DNA from: an uncultured Prevotellaceae bacterium
GTDB lineage: Bacteria; Bacteroidota; Bacteroidia; Bacteroidales; Bacteroidaceae
NCBI GenBank assembly: GCA_900315105.1
Contig: OMXX01000009.1
Coordinates: 1-64,000, forward strand
Direction: 5' to 3'
Length of the DNA stretch: 64,000 nucleotides
The notes beneath the pieces were generated by a model, which did no database searches, had not been told where the DNA came from, and saw only the letters and a program-made list of their open reading frames with translations. Both the position numbers and the translations under genes were made by a program. This document shows, in pieces, positions 1 to 6,956 of the stretch; position 1 is the stretch's first letter, and every line of letters begins with the position of its first letter.

Positions 1-6
1 GAGTAA

Positions 7-219
7 CCCCGTACATACGAGTGAAACGAGGATGTGCGGGGTATTACAACCCACATCCCTTCTACTGCCTGGAGGGCAGTACATCGCGAGAGGTTATGCA
101 TGAAAGCCAATCAGGTACAGCCTTCCAGGCTGTTAAGGATAGCGAGCATTATATCCGAGGGCATCCTCTCCTTCGTCAAGTATGCGCCTCGGTTACTCAT
201 AGTGTTGCCTTCCAGGCAA
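7..219. repeat. REP-like palindromes in a gene-free stretch
   Basis: Several short palindromes sit here with no credible gene. A hairpin pairs 7-16 with 32-41 (CCCCGTACAT with ATGTGCGGGG). ACTGCCTGGAGGGCAGT lies at 64-80, GCCTTCCAGGC at 120-130 and TTGCCTTCCAGGCAA at 205-219. They resemble the dispersed GCCCT/AGGGC palindromes at 6.5-6.8 kb. The short ORFs here overlap the palindromes and look spurious. From 220 to 300 there are AATTTACT words like those near 3.9 and 27.3 kb. Confidence 0.6.
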
Positions 220-333
220 TTTACTGACTATAATTTTCTTCTAATTTACTTTCCACCCCACCTTCTGCGCAAGCAGATTTACTTTCTGCGATAGACATGT
301 TAATTGTTTAACTATTAATTGTTAATTGGACTT

Positions 334-426
334 ATGAAAAAGGAAACTTGGAAATTCATTCTTCAGACCTTGGCGGCAATTCTTACCGCTATAGCGACAA
401 CCCTCGGAGTGCAGAGCTGCATGTAA
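334..426 (+). CDS. smalltalk-type small protein (30 aa)
   Basis: This short ORF reads MKKETWKFILQTLAAILTAI and continues to a C-terminal Cys-Met; it has 30 residues. The composition is a basic and aromatic head followed by a hydrophobic, probably membrane-inserted or lipoprotein-like tail. It matches my memory of the Bacteroidales family named smalltalk protein (about 31 aa), which often lies beside HU-type DNA-binding protein and amidase genes; such neighbours would be left of the window. The start is the only ATG in frame, after an A/T-rich leader. The function of the family is unknown. Confidence 0.8.
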   Translation: MKKETWKFILQTLAAILTAIATTLGVQSCM

Positions 427-545
427 AGAGAGGTTAGAGGTTAGGGGGTAGAAAGGCAAACGGCAAAGACAAAAGACATTAGACTTTAGACATTTAATAG
501 ACCTTCAAACCTAGAAACCTTCAAACCTCACAACCTTATTATATA
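427..545. repeat. inverted word-repeat pair (GGTTAGAGG / CCTTCAAACC)
   Basis: Directly after the stop of the small protein, a G-rich arm (AGAGGTTAGAGGTTAGGGGG) is followed about 60 bp later by a C-rich complementary arm (ACCTTCAAACC repeated). It has the same vocabulary as the repeats at 1.66, 2.08, 3.04-3.27 and 4.54-4.68 kb. Confidence 0.75.
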
Positions 546-552
546 ATAAAAG

Positions 553-587
553 AAAATCTCCCATAGAATTGCTCTATGGGAGATTTG
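553..587 (-). terminator. rho-independent terminator
   Basis: A 13-bp stem pairs 554-566 with 574-586 (AAATCTCCCATAG with CTATGGGAGATTT), with a T-rich run on the minus strand after it. It ends the minus-strand Fe-S operon and may work in both directions. Confidence 0.8.
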
Positions 588-634
588 TATTTATCCATAT
601 CATTTAGCCGTAATTAGCTAAATGGTACACGAAT

Positions 635-1654
635 TTACTTCTTGTTCAGTGCGAGGTCAACGTTTACTGCGCAAGCTACTGAGCAACCTACCATTGGGTT
701 GTTACCAATACCGAGGAAGCCCATCATCTCTACGTGTGCAGGAACTGATGAAGAACCAGCGAACTGAGCATCAGAGTGCATACGGCCGAGTGTATCTGTC
801 ATACCGTAAGAAGCAGGACCAGCAGCCATGTTATCTGGGTGAAGTGTACGACCTGTACCACCACCAGAAGCTACTGAGAAGTATGGCTTACCAGCACGGA
901 TACGCTCCTTCTTGTATGTACCAGCTGTTGGGTGCTGGAAACGTGTTGGGTTTGTTGAGTTACCAGTGATTGATACGTCAACGTCTTCCTTCCACATGAT
1001 TGCTACACCCTCACGAACGTCATCAGCACCGTAGCAGTTAACTGCTGCACGTGGACCGTTAGAATAAGCGATACGCTTAACCTCCTTGAGCTCACCTGTG
1101 AAGTAGTCGAACTGTGTCTGTACGTATGTGAAGCCGTTGATACGAGAGATGATCATTGCAGCGTCCTTACCGAGACCGTTGAGGATACAACGGAGAGGCT
1201 TGTCGGCTGGTCTTGACTTGTTAGCCATCTGTGCGATCTTGATAGCACCCTCAGCAGCAGCGAATGACTCGTGACCAGCGAGGAATGCGAAACACTTTGT
1301 CTCTGGCTCGAGAAGACGAGCAGCGAGCTCACCGTGGCCGATACCTACCTTACGGTCGTCAGCTACAGAACCAGGGATACAGAATGACTGGAGACCCTCA
1401 CCAATGTAGTTAGCAGCCTCTACAGCGTCCTTTGCCTTTTCCTTGAGAGCGATTGCAGTACCTACAACGTAAGCCCACTTAGCGTTCTCGAAACAGATCA
1501 TCTGAGTCTCCTCACATGTCTGATATGGGTCGAGACCTGCAGCATCACAGATCTGATTAGCCTCTTCAATAGAAGCGATACCGTGCTTGTTAAGACAAGC
1601 GAGGATCTGCTTGATGCGACGATCCTGAGATTCAAACTTTACTTCTCTAATCAT
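635..1654 (-). CDS. GGGtGRT family protein
   Basis: A 339-aa cytosolic protein with no signal peptide. It contains the family-naming motif GGGTGRT near residues 264-270 and several conserved Gly- and Cys-containing segments. The family is usually encoded directly next to an NifU-like Fe-S scaffold, as here, so a role in Fe-S cluster biogenesis is inferred from context; no activity is established to my knowledge. The start MIREVKF lies 22 bp after the stop of the S23-family gene. It is the last gene of a minus-strand operon and is followed by the terminator at 553-587. Confidence 0.9.
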   Translation of the reverse strand: MIREVKFESQDRRIKQILACLNKHGIASIEEANQICDAAGLDPYQTCEETQMICFENAKWAYVVGTAIALKEKAKDAVEAANYIGEGLQSFCIPGSVADDRKVGIGHGELAARLLEPETKCFAFLAGHESFAAAEGAIKIAQMANKSRPADKPLRCILNGLGKDAAMIISRINGFTYVQTQFDYFTGELKEVKRIAYSNGPRAAVNCYGADDVREGVAIMWKEDVDVSITGNSTNPTRFQHPTAGTYKKERIRAGKPYFSVASGGGTGRTLHPDNMAAGPASYGMTDTLGRMHSDAQFAGSSSVPAHVEMMGFLGIGNNPMVGCSVACAVNVDLALNKK

Positions 1655-1662
1655 TTTTATTT

Positions 1663-1703
1663 AAAGGTTTAGAGGTTTAGAGGTTTTGTGGTTTTGAGGT
1701 CTG
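1663..1703. repeat. G-rich word repeat at the end of the S23-family gene
   Basis: Repeats of AGGTTTAGAGGTTT and GGTTTTGAGGT. The repeat runs into the 3' end of the preceding gene: its last residues (TSKPQNL) and stop codon are made of repeat sequence. It is complementary in style to the C-rich arm at 2080-2116, so the two bracket the gene. Confidence 0.8.
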
Positions 1704-2075
1704 TCCAGTCTGCATTTCGTATTTCTTGCGTGTATGAATCAAAGACTGTAGCATTCTCATTACATTGTCGTTCATATCCTCCAGCTGATGATATTCCTCT
1801 TCGCTTATGTATTCCTCGTTTCTGGCTATCAGTATCTGAGTATCCAGTTCGTTTGAAGAACCTAATGCGATATGCAAGAAGTGTATCAGGTCGGGATTTG
1901 ATGCTCTGCCGTAACCTTCAGCTATATTAGAAGGTATAGAGACTGCTGCTCTTTGCATCTGACTGCTAAGTCCAAACACTTCATAGCGCGGGAAGTTTCG
2001 TGTCATCTTATAGACCAGTGAAACCAAGGCCATGGAATCCTGCCATACTTGCAGGTTTTTGTGAGGACCCATCAT
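1677..2075 (-). CDS. four-helix bundle (23S rRNA intervening-sequence, S23) family protein
   Basis: A 132-aa, largely helical protein. The segments LQVWQDSMALV, LSSQMQRAAVSIPSNIAEGY and HFLHIALGSSNELDTQ are typical of the four-helix bundle family first seen as ORFs inside intervening sequences of 23S rRNA genes. It has no catalytic motif and its function is unknown. It sits between two genes that are normally adjacent (NifU-like and GGGtGRT) and is bracketed by complementary repeats. Its C-terminal residues after about 126 are encoded by repeat DNA. It looks like an insertion into the operon. Confidence 0.85.
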   Translation of the reverse strand: MMGPHKNLQVWQDSMALVSLVYKMTRNFPRYEVFGLSSQMQRAAVSIPSNIAEGYGRASNPDLIHFLHIALGSSNELDTQILIARNEEYISEEEYHQLEDMNDNVMRMLQSLIHTRKKYEMQTGQTSKPQNL

Positions 2076-2079
2076 ACAT

Positions 2080-2116
2080 GCAGACCTTAAAACCTTATAA
2101 CCTTACAACCTTGAAC
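2080..2116. repeat. C-rich word repeat upstream of the S23-family gene
   Basis: Repeats of AAAACCTTATAACC and CCTTACAACCTT. This is the complementary partner of 1663-1703. It fills the gap between the NifU-like stop (2128) and the S23-family start (2075). Confidence 0.8.
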
Positions 2117-2127
2117 CGTCGTTAGAC

Positions 2128-2829
2128 TTAATTCTTACGTGGGTCAATAAATTTAACTGCACCGTCCTCTTTCTTAGTACGGCCGTAAGTACCTGTAACA
2201 CTCTTGAGTGCCTCGTTAGCGTCAACACCCTTCTTGATAGCGTCCATGAACTTGCCCATGTGAACAAACTCATAACCACATACCTGGTCGTCCTTATCGA
2301 GATACTGCTTTGTGATGTAACCCTCTGTGAGCTGGAGGTAACGAGTACCCTTAACCTTTGTGCCATAGAGAGTACCACACTGAGAAACGAGACCCTTACC
2401 GAGGTCCTCGAGACCAGCACCAATCATAAGACCGCCCTCTGAGAAAGCAGACTGTGTACGACCGTAAACAATCTGAAGGAAGAGCTCACGCATAGCTGTA
2501 TTGATAGCATCACAAACGAGGTCTGTGTTAAGAGCCTCAAGGATTGTCTTGCCTGGGAGAATCTCAGATGCCATAGCAGCTGAGTGAGTCATACCAGAAC
2601 AACCGATTGTCTCAACGAGAGCCTCCTCGATGATACCATCCTTTACATTCAGGGTAAGCTTACAGCAACCCTGCTGTGGTGCACACCAACCAATACCGTG
2701 TGTAAGACCAGAGATGTCCTTGATTTCCTTAGCCTGGATCCACTTGCCCTCTTCAGGGATTGGAGCTGGTCCATGGTTAGGACCCTTGGCTACGCAGCAC
2801 ATTTCCTGTACTTCTTTTGAATAAACCAT
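2128..2829 (-). CDS. NifU-like iron-sulfur cluster assembly scaffold protein
   Basis: A 233-aa protein with the NifU N-terminal fold pattern. Conserved cysteines lie in WCAPQQGCCKLTL (about residues 48-60) and in VETIGCSGMTHSA (about 73-85). A scaffold of this kind assembles Fe-S clusters in the cytosol. It is the first gene of the operon with the S23-family and GGGtGRT genes. The start MVYSKEV follows a Bacteroidetes-type -7 element at 2891-2898. The exact client proteins are unknown. Confidence 0.85.
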   Translation of the reverse strand: MVYSKEVQEMCCVAKGPNHGPAPIPEEGKWIQAKEIKDISGLTHGIGWCAPQQGCCKLTLNVKDGIIEEALVETIGCSGMTHSAAMASEILPGKTILEALNTDLVCDAINTAMRELFLQIVYGRTQSAFSEGGLMIGAGLEDLGKGLVSQCGTLYGTKVKGTRYLQLTEGYITKQYLDKDDQVCGYEFVHMGKFMDAIKKGVDANEALKSVTGTYGRTKKEDGAVKFIDPRKN

Positions 2830-2890
2830 TTTGTTTTTGTATTTTATATTTGTTAATATAAGAAAAAGTCCAATATAATCTTTCAGTCTG

Positions 2891-2898
2891 CAAAATTA
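2891..2898 (-). promoter_or_regulatory. -7 promoter element of the Fe-S operon
   Basis: The minus strand reads TAATTTTG, matching TAnnTTTG, about 60 bp before the start at 2829. No convincing -33 TTTG is visible, so the call is moderate. Confidence 0.45.
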
Positions 2899-3004
2899 AT
2901 AAAAAGTTCAGAGAAATACCTATATTTAGTGATAAAATTTCCAAAAATATAAAATAAAACTAAGTTTTCCGAGCATTTTACTGAGATATATAAGGAAAAA
3001 TTAG

Positions 3005-3012
3005 TATCTTTG
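3005..3012 (+). promoter_or_regulatory. -7 promoter element for the DMP19-like gene
   Basis: TATCTTTG matches TAnnTTTG. Transcription from here would give a 5' UTR of about 260 nt made almost wholly of the word repeats at 3037-3275. Confidence 0.55.
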
Positions 3013-3036
3013 CAAAATAAAGTTTACAAATTTACA

Positions 3037-3275
3037 TATAAGGTTAGAAGGTTAGGAGGTTAGAAGGTCAGCCTTGGTTAGAGGTTGTAAGGTTAGAAGG
3101 TTAGGAGGTTTGAAGGTTAGGAGGTTTGAAGGTTAGAGGTCAGCATCGCTAATGGGCGACCAGAAAACCAGAAAGCCCATAAACCAAAAGACCAGAAAAC
3201 CTGATAACCATAAAACCCCATAACCCTAAAGACCTCAAAACCTCAAAACCCTATAAACCTCAAAACCTCAAAAAA
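3037..3275. repeat. long inverted word-repeat pair in the 5' UTR of the DMP19-like gene
   Basis: The left part (3040-3143) is built of GGTTAGAAGGTTAGGAGG words. The right part (about 3176-3273) is built of CCAGAAAACC and CCTCAAAACC words. The two halves are roughly complementary, and the right arm ends two bases before the start codon at 3277. Confidence 0.85.
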
Positions 3276-3276
3276 C

Positions 3277-3825
3277 ATGACATTTGAAGTAAAAGACGAG
3301 GCTCTTCGTGAGGCGGCTGGCAAGGGAATGGATGAGTTCATCGGCGTCATCGTGGATGCCATAAAGAAAGGCGTGGGAGGCGACCTTTCCGCAGAGACCA
3401 TGCCTAAGCTCACAGCCGACCAGATAACGCTCTTGGCCTATATAATGCTTCGTGACGAGCTTATGGACGGTGGTTTCATACAGCTCATACACAACGGCTA
3501 CGGACCTTTCTTTTTCCGCAATCCTTTCGATAAGGCCATGCGCCAATGGGGCGAGAAAGTGCAGGAACTGACTGGCGTGAAAGGTAACGAGGACACGAAT
3601 CTGATAGGTCTCTGCCGCTTGTTGCGTCGCGTTCGCAAATGCTATGACAAGTATCATAATCAGATAGAAAAGGAGATGAGCGATGAGGATTTCATGGCTC
3701 TCTACGAACAGCTTGACATGTTCGATGACTTTGATGATGAGTTCGTTTCGAATGAGGAAAGCTATACGGAAGACGTAGCAAGATATGTGGATGAACACCT
3801 TTTAGAAATGGTCAAACCCGTTTGA
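3277..3825 (+). CDS. DMP19 family (DUF4375) protein
   Basis: A 182-aa acidic cytosolic protein. The central block LTADQITLLAYIMLRDELMD, followed by GGFIQLIHNGYG and AMRQWG, fits the DUF4375/DMP19 pattern. The Neisseria member DMP19 is a DNA mimic that binds a transcription factor. The C-terminal third is very acidic (DMFDDFDDEFVSNEES), which suits DNA mimicry but is also common elsewhere. It is monocistronic, with a repeat-filled leader upstream and smpB downstream. Assignment to the family is fairly sure; the molecular role is inferred only from the family. Confidence 0.75.
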   Translation: MTFEVKDEALREAAGKGMDEFIGVIVDAIKKGVGGDLSAETMPKLTADQITLLAYIMLRDELMDGGFIQLIHNGYGPFFFRNPFDKAMRQWGEKVQELTGVKGNEDTNLIGLCRLLRRVRKCYDKYHNQIEKEMSDEDFMALYEQLDMFDDFDDEFVSNEESYTEDVARYVDEHLLEMVKPV

Positions 3826-3865
3826 CCGAGAAATGAACAGATGGGCTTGCGCCCATAGTATTTCT

Positions 3866-4013
3866 TAGAAAGTAAATTAGAGGTAAATTAGACCAGTAAA
3901 TTAGGGTCAGTAAATTATAATTTTTAAAATTATTCTTTCTGAAATTAATTTCCCCAGCGGCGGATGCCGCGTGTAATTTACTGATTATAATTTATTGGTA
4001 ATTTACTTTCCAA
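3866..4013. repeat. inverted word-repeat pair (AGTAAATTAG / TAATTTACTTTC)
   Basis: Left words GAAAGTAAATTAG and CAGTAAATTA face right words TAATTTACTG and GGTAATTTACTTTCC. The unit fills most of the gap between the DMP19-like gene and smpB. Similar words recur at 220-290 and 27283-27495. Confidence 0.75.
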
Positions 4014-4053
4014 ACAACAATAAGGAACGCAAGTTCCGCTTTTCAAAAAGAAC

Positions 4054-4533
4054 ATGAACAAAATTGAACTTGAACTTAGGAAGAAGAGTCCGGTGCAGAT
4101 AAAGAACAAGAAGGCATCTTTCGACTATTTCTTCGTTGATACATACACAGCCGGTATTGTATTGACCGGCACAGAGATAAAATCAATAAGACTTGGTAAG
4201 GCTTCACTCGTTGATACGTTCTGCTATATCAATAATGGTGAGATATGGGTCAAGGGAATGAACATTAACCCTTATTTCTATGGCTCTTACAACAACCACG
4301 AGGCAAAGCGCGACCGTAAACTTCTACTCAACAAGCGTGAGATTCGTCGCTTGCAGGAAGACACAAAGGCTGTTGGATTCACCATCGTCCCTACCCTCGT
4401 CTTCATCGACGATAAGGGACGTGCAAAGGTGGATATCGCCCTATGCCGCGGTAAGAAGGAATTTGACAAGCGCCAGACAATCAAGGAGAAACAAGACAAG
4501 CGCGAAATGGATCGTGCGATGAAGAATTTCTGA
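4054..4533 (+). CDS. smpB: SsrA-binding protein SmpB
   Basis: A 159-aa protein of normal SmpB length. It shows the conserved oligonucleotide-binding core: [31 protein letters not shown] and [13 protein letters not shown]. The basic C-terminal tail has the form [20 protein letters not shown]. SmpB binds tmRNA and brings it to stalled ribosomes for trans-translation. The ATG follows a short GGAAC/GTTCC hairpin at about 4024-4037. The gene is flanked on both sides by word repeats. The assignment is clear. Confidence 0.97.
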   Translation: MNKIELELRKKSPVQIKNKKASFDYFFVDTYTAGIVLTGTEIKSIRLGKASLVDTFCYINNGEIWVKGMNINPYFYGSYNNHEAKRDRKLLLNKREIRRLQEDTKAVGFTIVPTLVFIDDKGRAKVDIALCRGKKEFDKRQTIKEKQDKREMDRAMKNF

Positions 4534-4537
4534 TGAT

Positions 4538-4680
4538 TTAAGGTTAGAAGGTTTTTAAGGTTAGAAGGTTTTGAGGTCGGAACGCTTCAGAAATTAAGAT
4601 ATTAAGATATTAAAAATTAATTTTCAATTCTCAATTGTTAAGACCATATAACCTTCAAACCTCATAACCTCTCTCACTAA
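4538..4680. repeat. inverted word-repeat pair (GGTTAGAAGG / CCTTCAAACC)
   Basis: TTAAGGTTAGAAGGTTTT words start just after the smpB stop, and ACCTTCAAACCTCATAACC words end before the next gene at 4703. A/T-rich TTAAGATATTAAGATATT lies in the middle. Confidence 0.75.
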
Positions 4681-4702
4681 CATAAAACCATTTTATAAAA
4701 AA

Positions 4703-5299
4703 ATGAAGAAAATATTTTCTATTTTGTCATTTATATCAATAATGACATGGGGGACATTAAAGGCGCAGAATGTGGAAGATGTATTAGACGTGAAAACATT
4801 GAACTTTCAAGGCGTTGATTATCAGTTAGGTTGGAGCGCACACAACTCAAGCCAATGTATTCAGGAGTATTTCCCGAAGGGACAGGTTCCAGAATCATAT
4901 ACTGATATGTTTACAATATCGGTATTCACAAATATCGTTGATGGAGTAACCCCAACAATGGCAGTTGCCGCCAAAGAGGCAGAACTTGCCAAGCGAAAGG
5001 AGGAATCAAAGGATGTTTGGAACTGGTCCGTGATGACCAATGAAGAGACAAACGAAGCTTGTATTGATTTCGTCTGTTGTTCTGGGAAGGATGGCAAGTT
5101 AGACATCGTTGAATTCGACGTTCATCGCTATCGTATGATTCAGGTTGACGGCAAGCCAGCTCTTCAACTGCTGTTCTACAGTCATCGTGCCTATGGTGAC
5201 AACATCACAGAAATGATGAATAATCTAAAAGATATTAGAGGGAAAGCCCTTCTTGATATCGTTGATTTCAACATAGACTGCAACGTGAAATTGAAATAA
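4703..5299 (+). CDS. secreted protein of unknown function
   Basis: A 198-aa protein. It begins with a clear signal peptide (MKKIFSILSFISIMTWG, cleavage probably after KAQ near residue 22), so it is periplasmic or exported. The mature part is a mixed, soluble domain with no motif I recognise. It is monocistronic, ended by the strong terminator at 5303-5341, and convergent with the secreted gene at 5366-6226. No function can be given. Confidence 0.8.
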   Translation: MKKIFSILSFISIMTWGTLKAQNVEDVLDVKTLNFQGVDYQLGWSAHNSSQCIQEYFPKGQVPESYTDMFTISVFTNIVDGVTPTMAVAAKEAELAKRKEESKDVWNWSVMTNEETNEACIDFVCCSGKDGKLDIVEFDVHRYRMIQVDGKPALQLLFYSHRAYGDNITEMMNNLKDIRGKALLDIVDFNIDCNVKLK

Positions 5300-5302
5300 A
5301 AG

Positions 5303-5341
5303 AAAACTCTCCAACGGAATAAAATCAGTTGGAGAGTTTTT
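5303..5341. terminator. bidirectional terminator between convergent genes
   Basis: A 13-bp perfect stem pairs 5303-5315 with 5328-5340 (AAAACTCTCCAAC with GTTGGAGAGTTTT), with T runs on both strands. It serves 4703-5299 (+) and 5366-6226 (-). Confidence 0.85.
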
Positions 5342-5365
5342 ATGTTTTCCAAGAAACAATATGAT

Positions 5366-6226
5366 TTATTTCTTTTTATTCTTCTCGCTATGTTTATTTA
5401 TCCTTTTAAGAGCATCTATTGTTACGGATAATATTTGGTTTGTTTGCCCATTAAAGAAATGAACACATTCAAGTGCTGGACTTATAACCTCAAACTCTTT
5501 TATCTCATAACAATCACGAGCATATAGAAGGAAATTGCAAATATCGGTTGGTGTCATATATGGATTATCTTCCAAATGGGTGTGCATAACCGTTTGTACG
5601 CTTTTACCTTCTGGCCATTTCGTAGGGATGAAACTATTATGATACTTAGTCTTTTTGATTATATTAAGATTCTCGTCAAAATCAAAACTATAATCATTAC
5701 CCATCGGAACTACGTTTTCTTTGGTTGTACCTGTCAACCAATACATTCTATAGCAATTGTTTGGAAGAGGTATTAAATCTGTATTCATACTTTCCATCAT
5801 ATTTATCATATTGGTTTCAAGACACTTCTGCTTCATTTTCAGTCTCATGTCAACAAGTTTCGCCTCATACTCGGTCAAAGGGCGCTTAACGTTAGAATAC
5901 GTGTTATTTTCATCATGGGTATAGTCAAGAAGGCATTGCAAATGAAACTTATCATAGGCAATACAATGAAGTTTCCCATCGGTCGCTTCATAAACAATAA
6001 CGCCCTCAAAATCATCCATATACTTACAATGCGCCACAACCATGTCCGTACCTATCCATGCTGCTTTTTCGTAACAATACAGCTTATATCCTTCAGTAAG
6101 GATACTATCGTTGATTGGCTGCATCATTGCTTGAAGCTTAAAAACATTCATCTTTTTCTTGGCACTAGCATTTATAGAAAAAGAGCATATTAATAATGAA
6201 AGTAATAATAAACTTTTTATTTTCAT
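5366..6226 (-). CDS. secreted protein of unknown function
   Basis: A 286-aa protein with a signal peptide (MKIKSLLLLSLLICSFSINA, cleavage near ASA). The mature part contains several Tyr- and Asp-rich segments and ends in a Lys-rich tail (KHSEKNKKK). I recognise no domain. The gene has its own promoter at 6261-6292 and shares a terminator with the convergent gene at 4703. It is probably periplasmic. Confidence 0.8.
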   Translation of the reverse strand: MKIKSLLLLSLLICSFSINASAKKKMNVFKLQAMMQPINDSILTEGYKLYCYEKAAWIGTDMVVAHCKYMDDFEGVIVYEATDGKLHCIAYDKFHLQCLLDYTHDENNTYSNVKRPLTEYEAKLVDMRLKMKQKCLETNMINMMESMNTDLIPLPNNCYRMYWLTGTTKENVVPMGNDYSFDFDENLNIIKKTKYHNSFIPTKWPEGKSVQTVMHTHLEDNPYMTPTDICNFLLYARDCYEIKEFEVISPALECVHFFNGQTNQILSVTIDALKRINKHSEKNKKK

Positions 6227-6260
6227 TTGATTGTACTTTTATTATATGATTTGAATGATG

Positions 6261-6292
6261 CAAAGGTACAAATAATAATTGTCACGTGCAAA
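6261..6292 (-). promoter_or_regulatory. Bacteroidetes-type promoter
   Basis: On the minus strand, TACCTTTG (6261-6268) lies 20 bp from TTTG (6289-6292). It drives the gene at 5366-6226. Confidence 0.75.
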
Positions 6293-6546
6293 TTTCATGG
6301 AGAGAATTTGTTGTTTCATCCTAAGAAACGTGAATTCGGCAAATTTCATCAACTATTATTGAAAACACGTAGTTGAAGAAGCTCTACGCCTCTGTGTGCA
6401 GAACGCGAAGACGCAAAGTCGCAAAGATTATATTTTAGCAACAAGTTGCTTTTAACTGACAATAATTTTTCGCAAGGCTCAACAAGCTAGAGCAAGTTCC
6501 CATTCTACGCAATCTTTTCAATCTTTTTATTTTTATCAAGAATTAT

Positions 6547-6775
6547 CTGCATCATGCAGACATGCGCCCTGAAAGGGCAAGATCTGCACATAGCATAGGG
6601 CAACGCCCTATGTACAAAGTAGTTAGTATATTCGCCCTGTAAGGGCAAAAGCTCTAATAAGAATAAATGCTTTTGCCCCTTCAGGGCGTTATCCCCCCCT
6701 CTAATTTCCCCAGGGCGATGCCCTGGGCTATGTGCTCATTGCCCCTCCGGGGCGCTGTCGGGCAAATGCGGATTC
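6547..6775. repeat. cluster of REP-like GCCCT/AGGGC palindromes
   Basis: At least six short palindromes occur in 230 bp: CGCCCTGAAAGGGC, AGGGCAACGCCCT, CGCCCTGTAAGGGC, TGCCCCTTCAGGGCG, CCAGGGCGATGCCCTGG and GCCCCTCCGGGGC. They occupy the gene-free stretch 6227-6956. The rest of that stretch holds only A/T-rich sequence and a small GCAACAAGTTGC palindrome. The ORFs that cross it look spurious. Confidence 0.75.
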
Positions 6776-6956
6776 TCAAATTTCTTCCCTATGGTCAGTG
6801 GGTCTGCGACAAATCTCGTGCTTTCCGTGTTCAAATTATTCTTTGTGGCTCTGCATCTTTGCGTTTTATAAATAAAGAGGCAGACAGAAAAGGAGGATTG
6901 AATTGCAAAGAAAGTTTTTTTGCAATATTTACGCGGTTTTATCGTTTTAATATAGT

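Noticed and set aside
3037..3275. Possible CRISPR array
   Set aside because: The repeats are loose 8-12 bp words without unit length, spacers or cas genes; they read as complementary word tracts.
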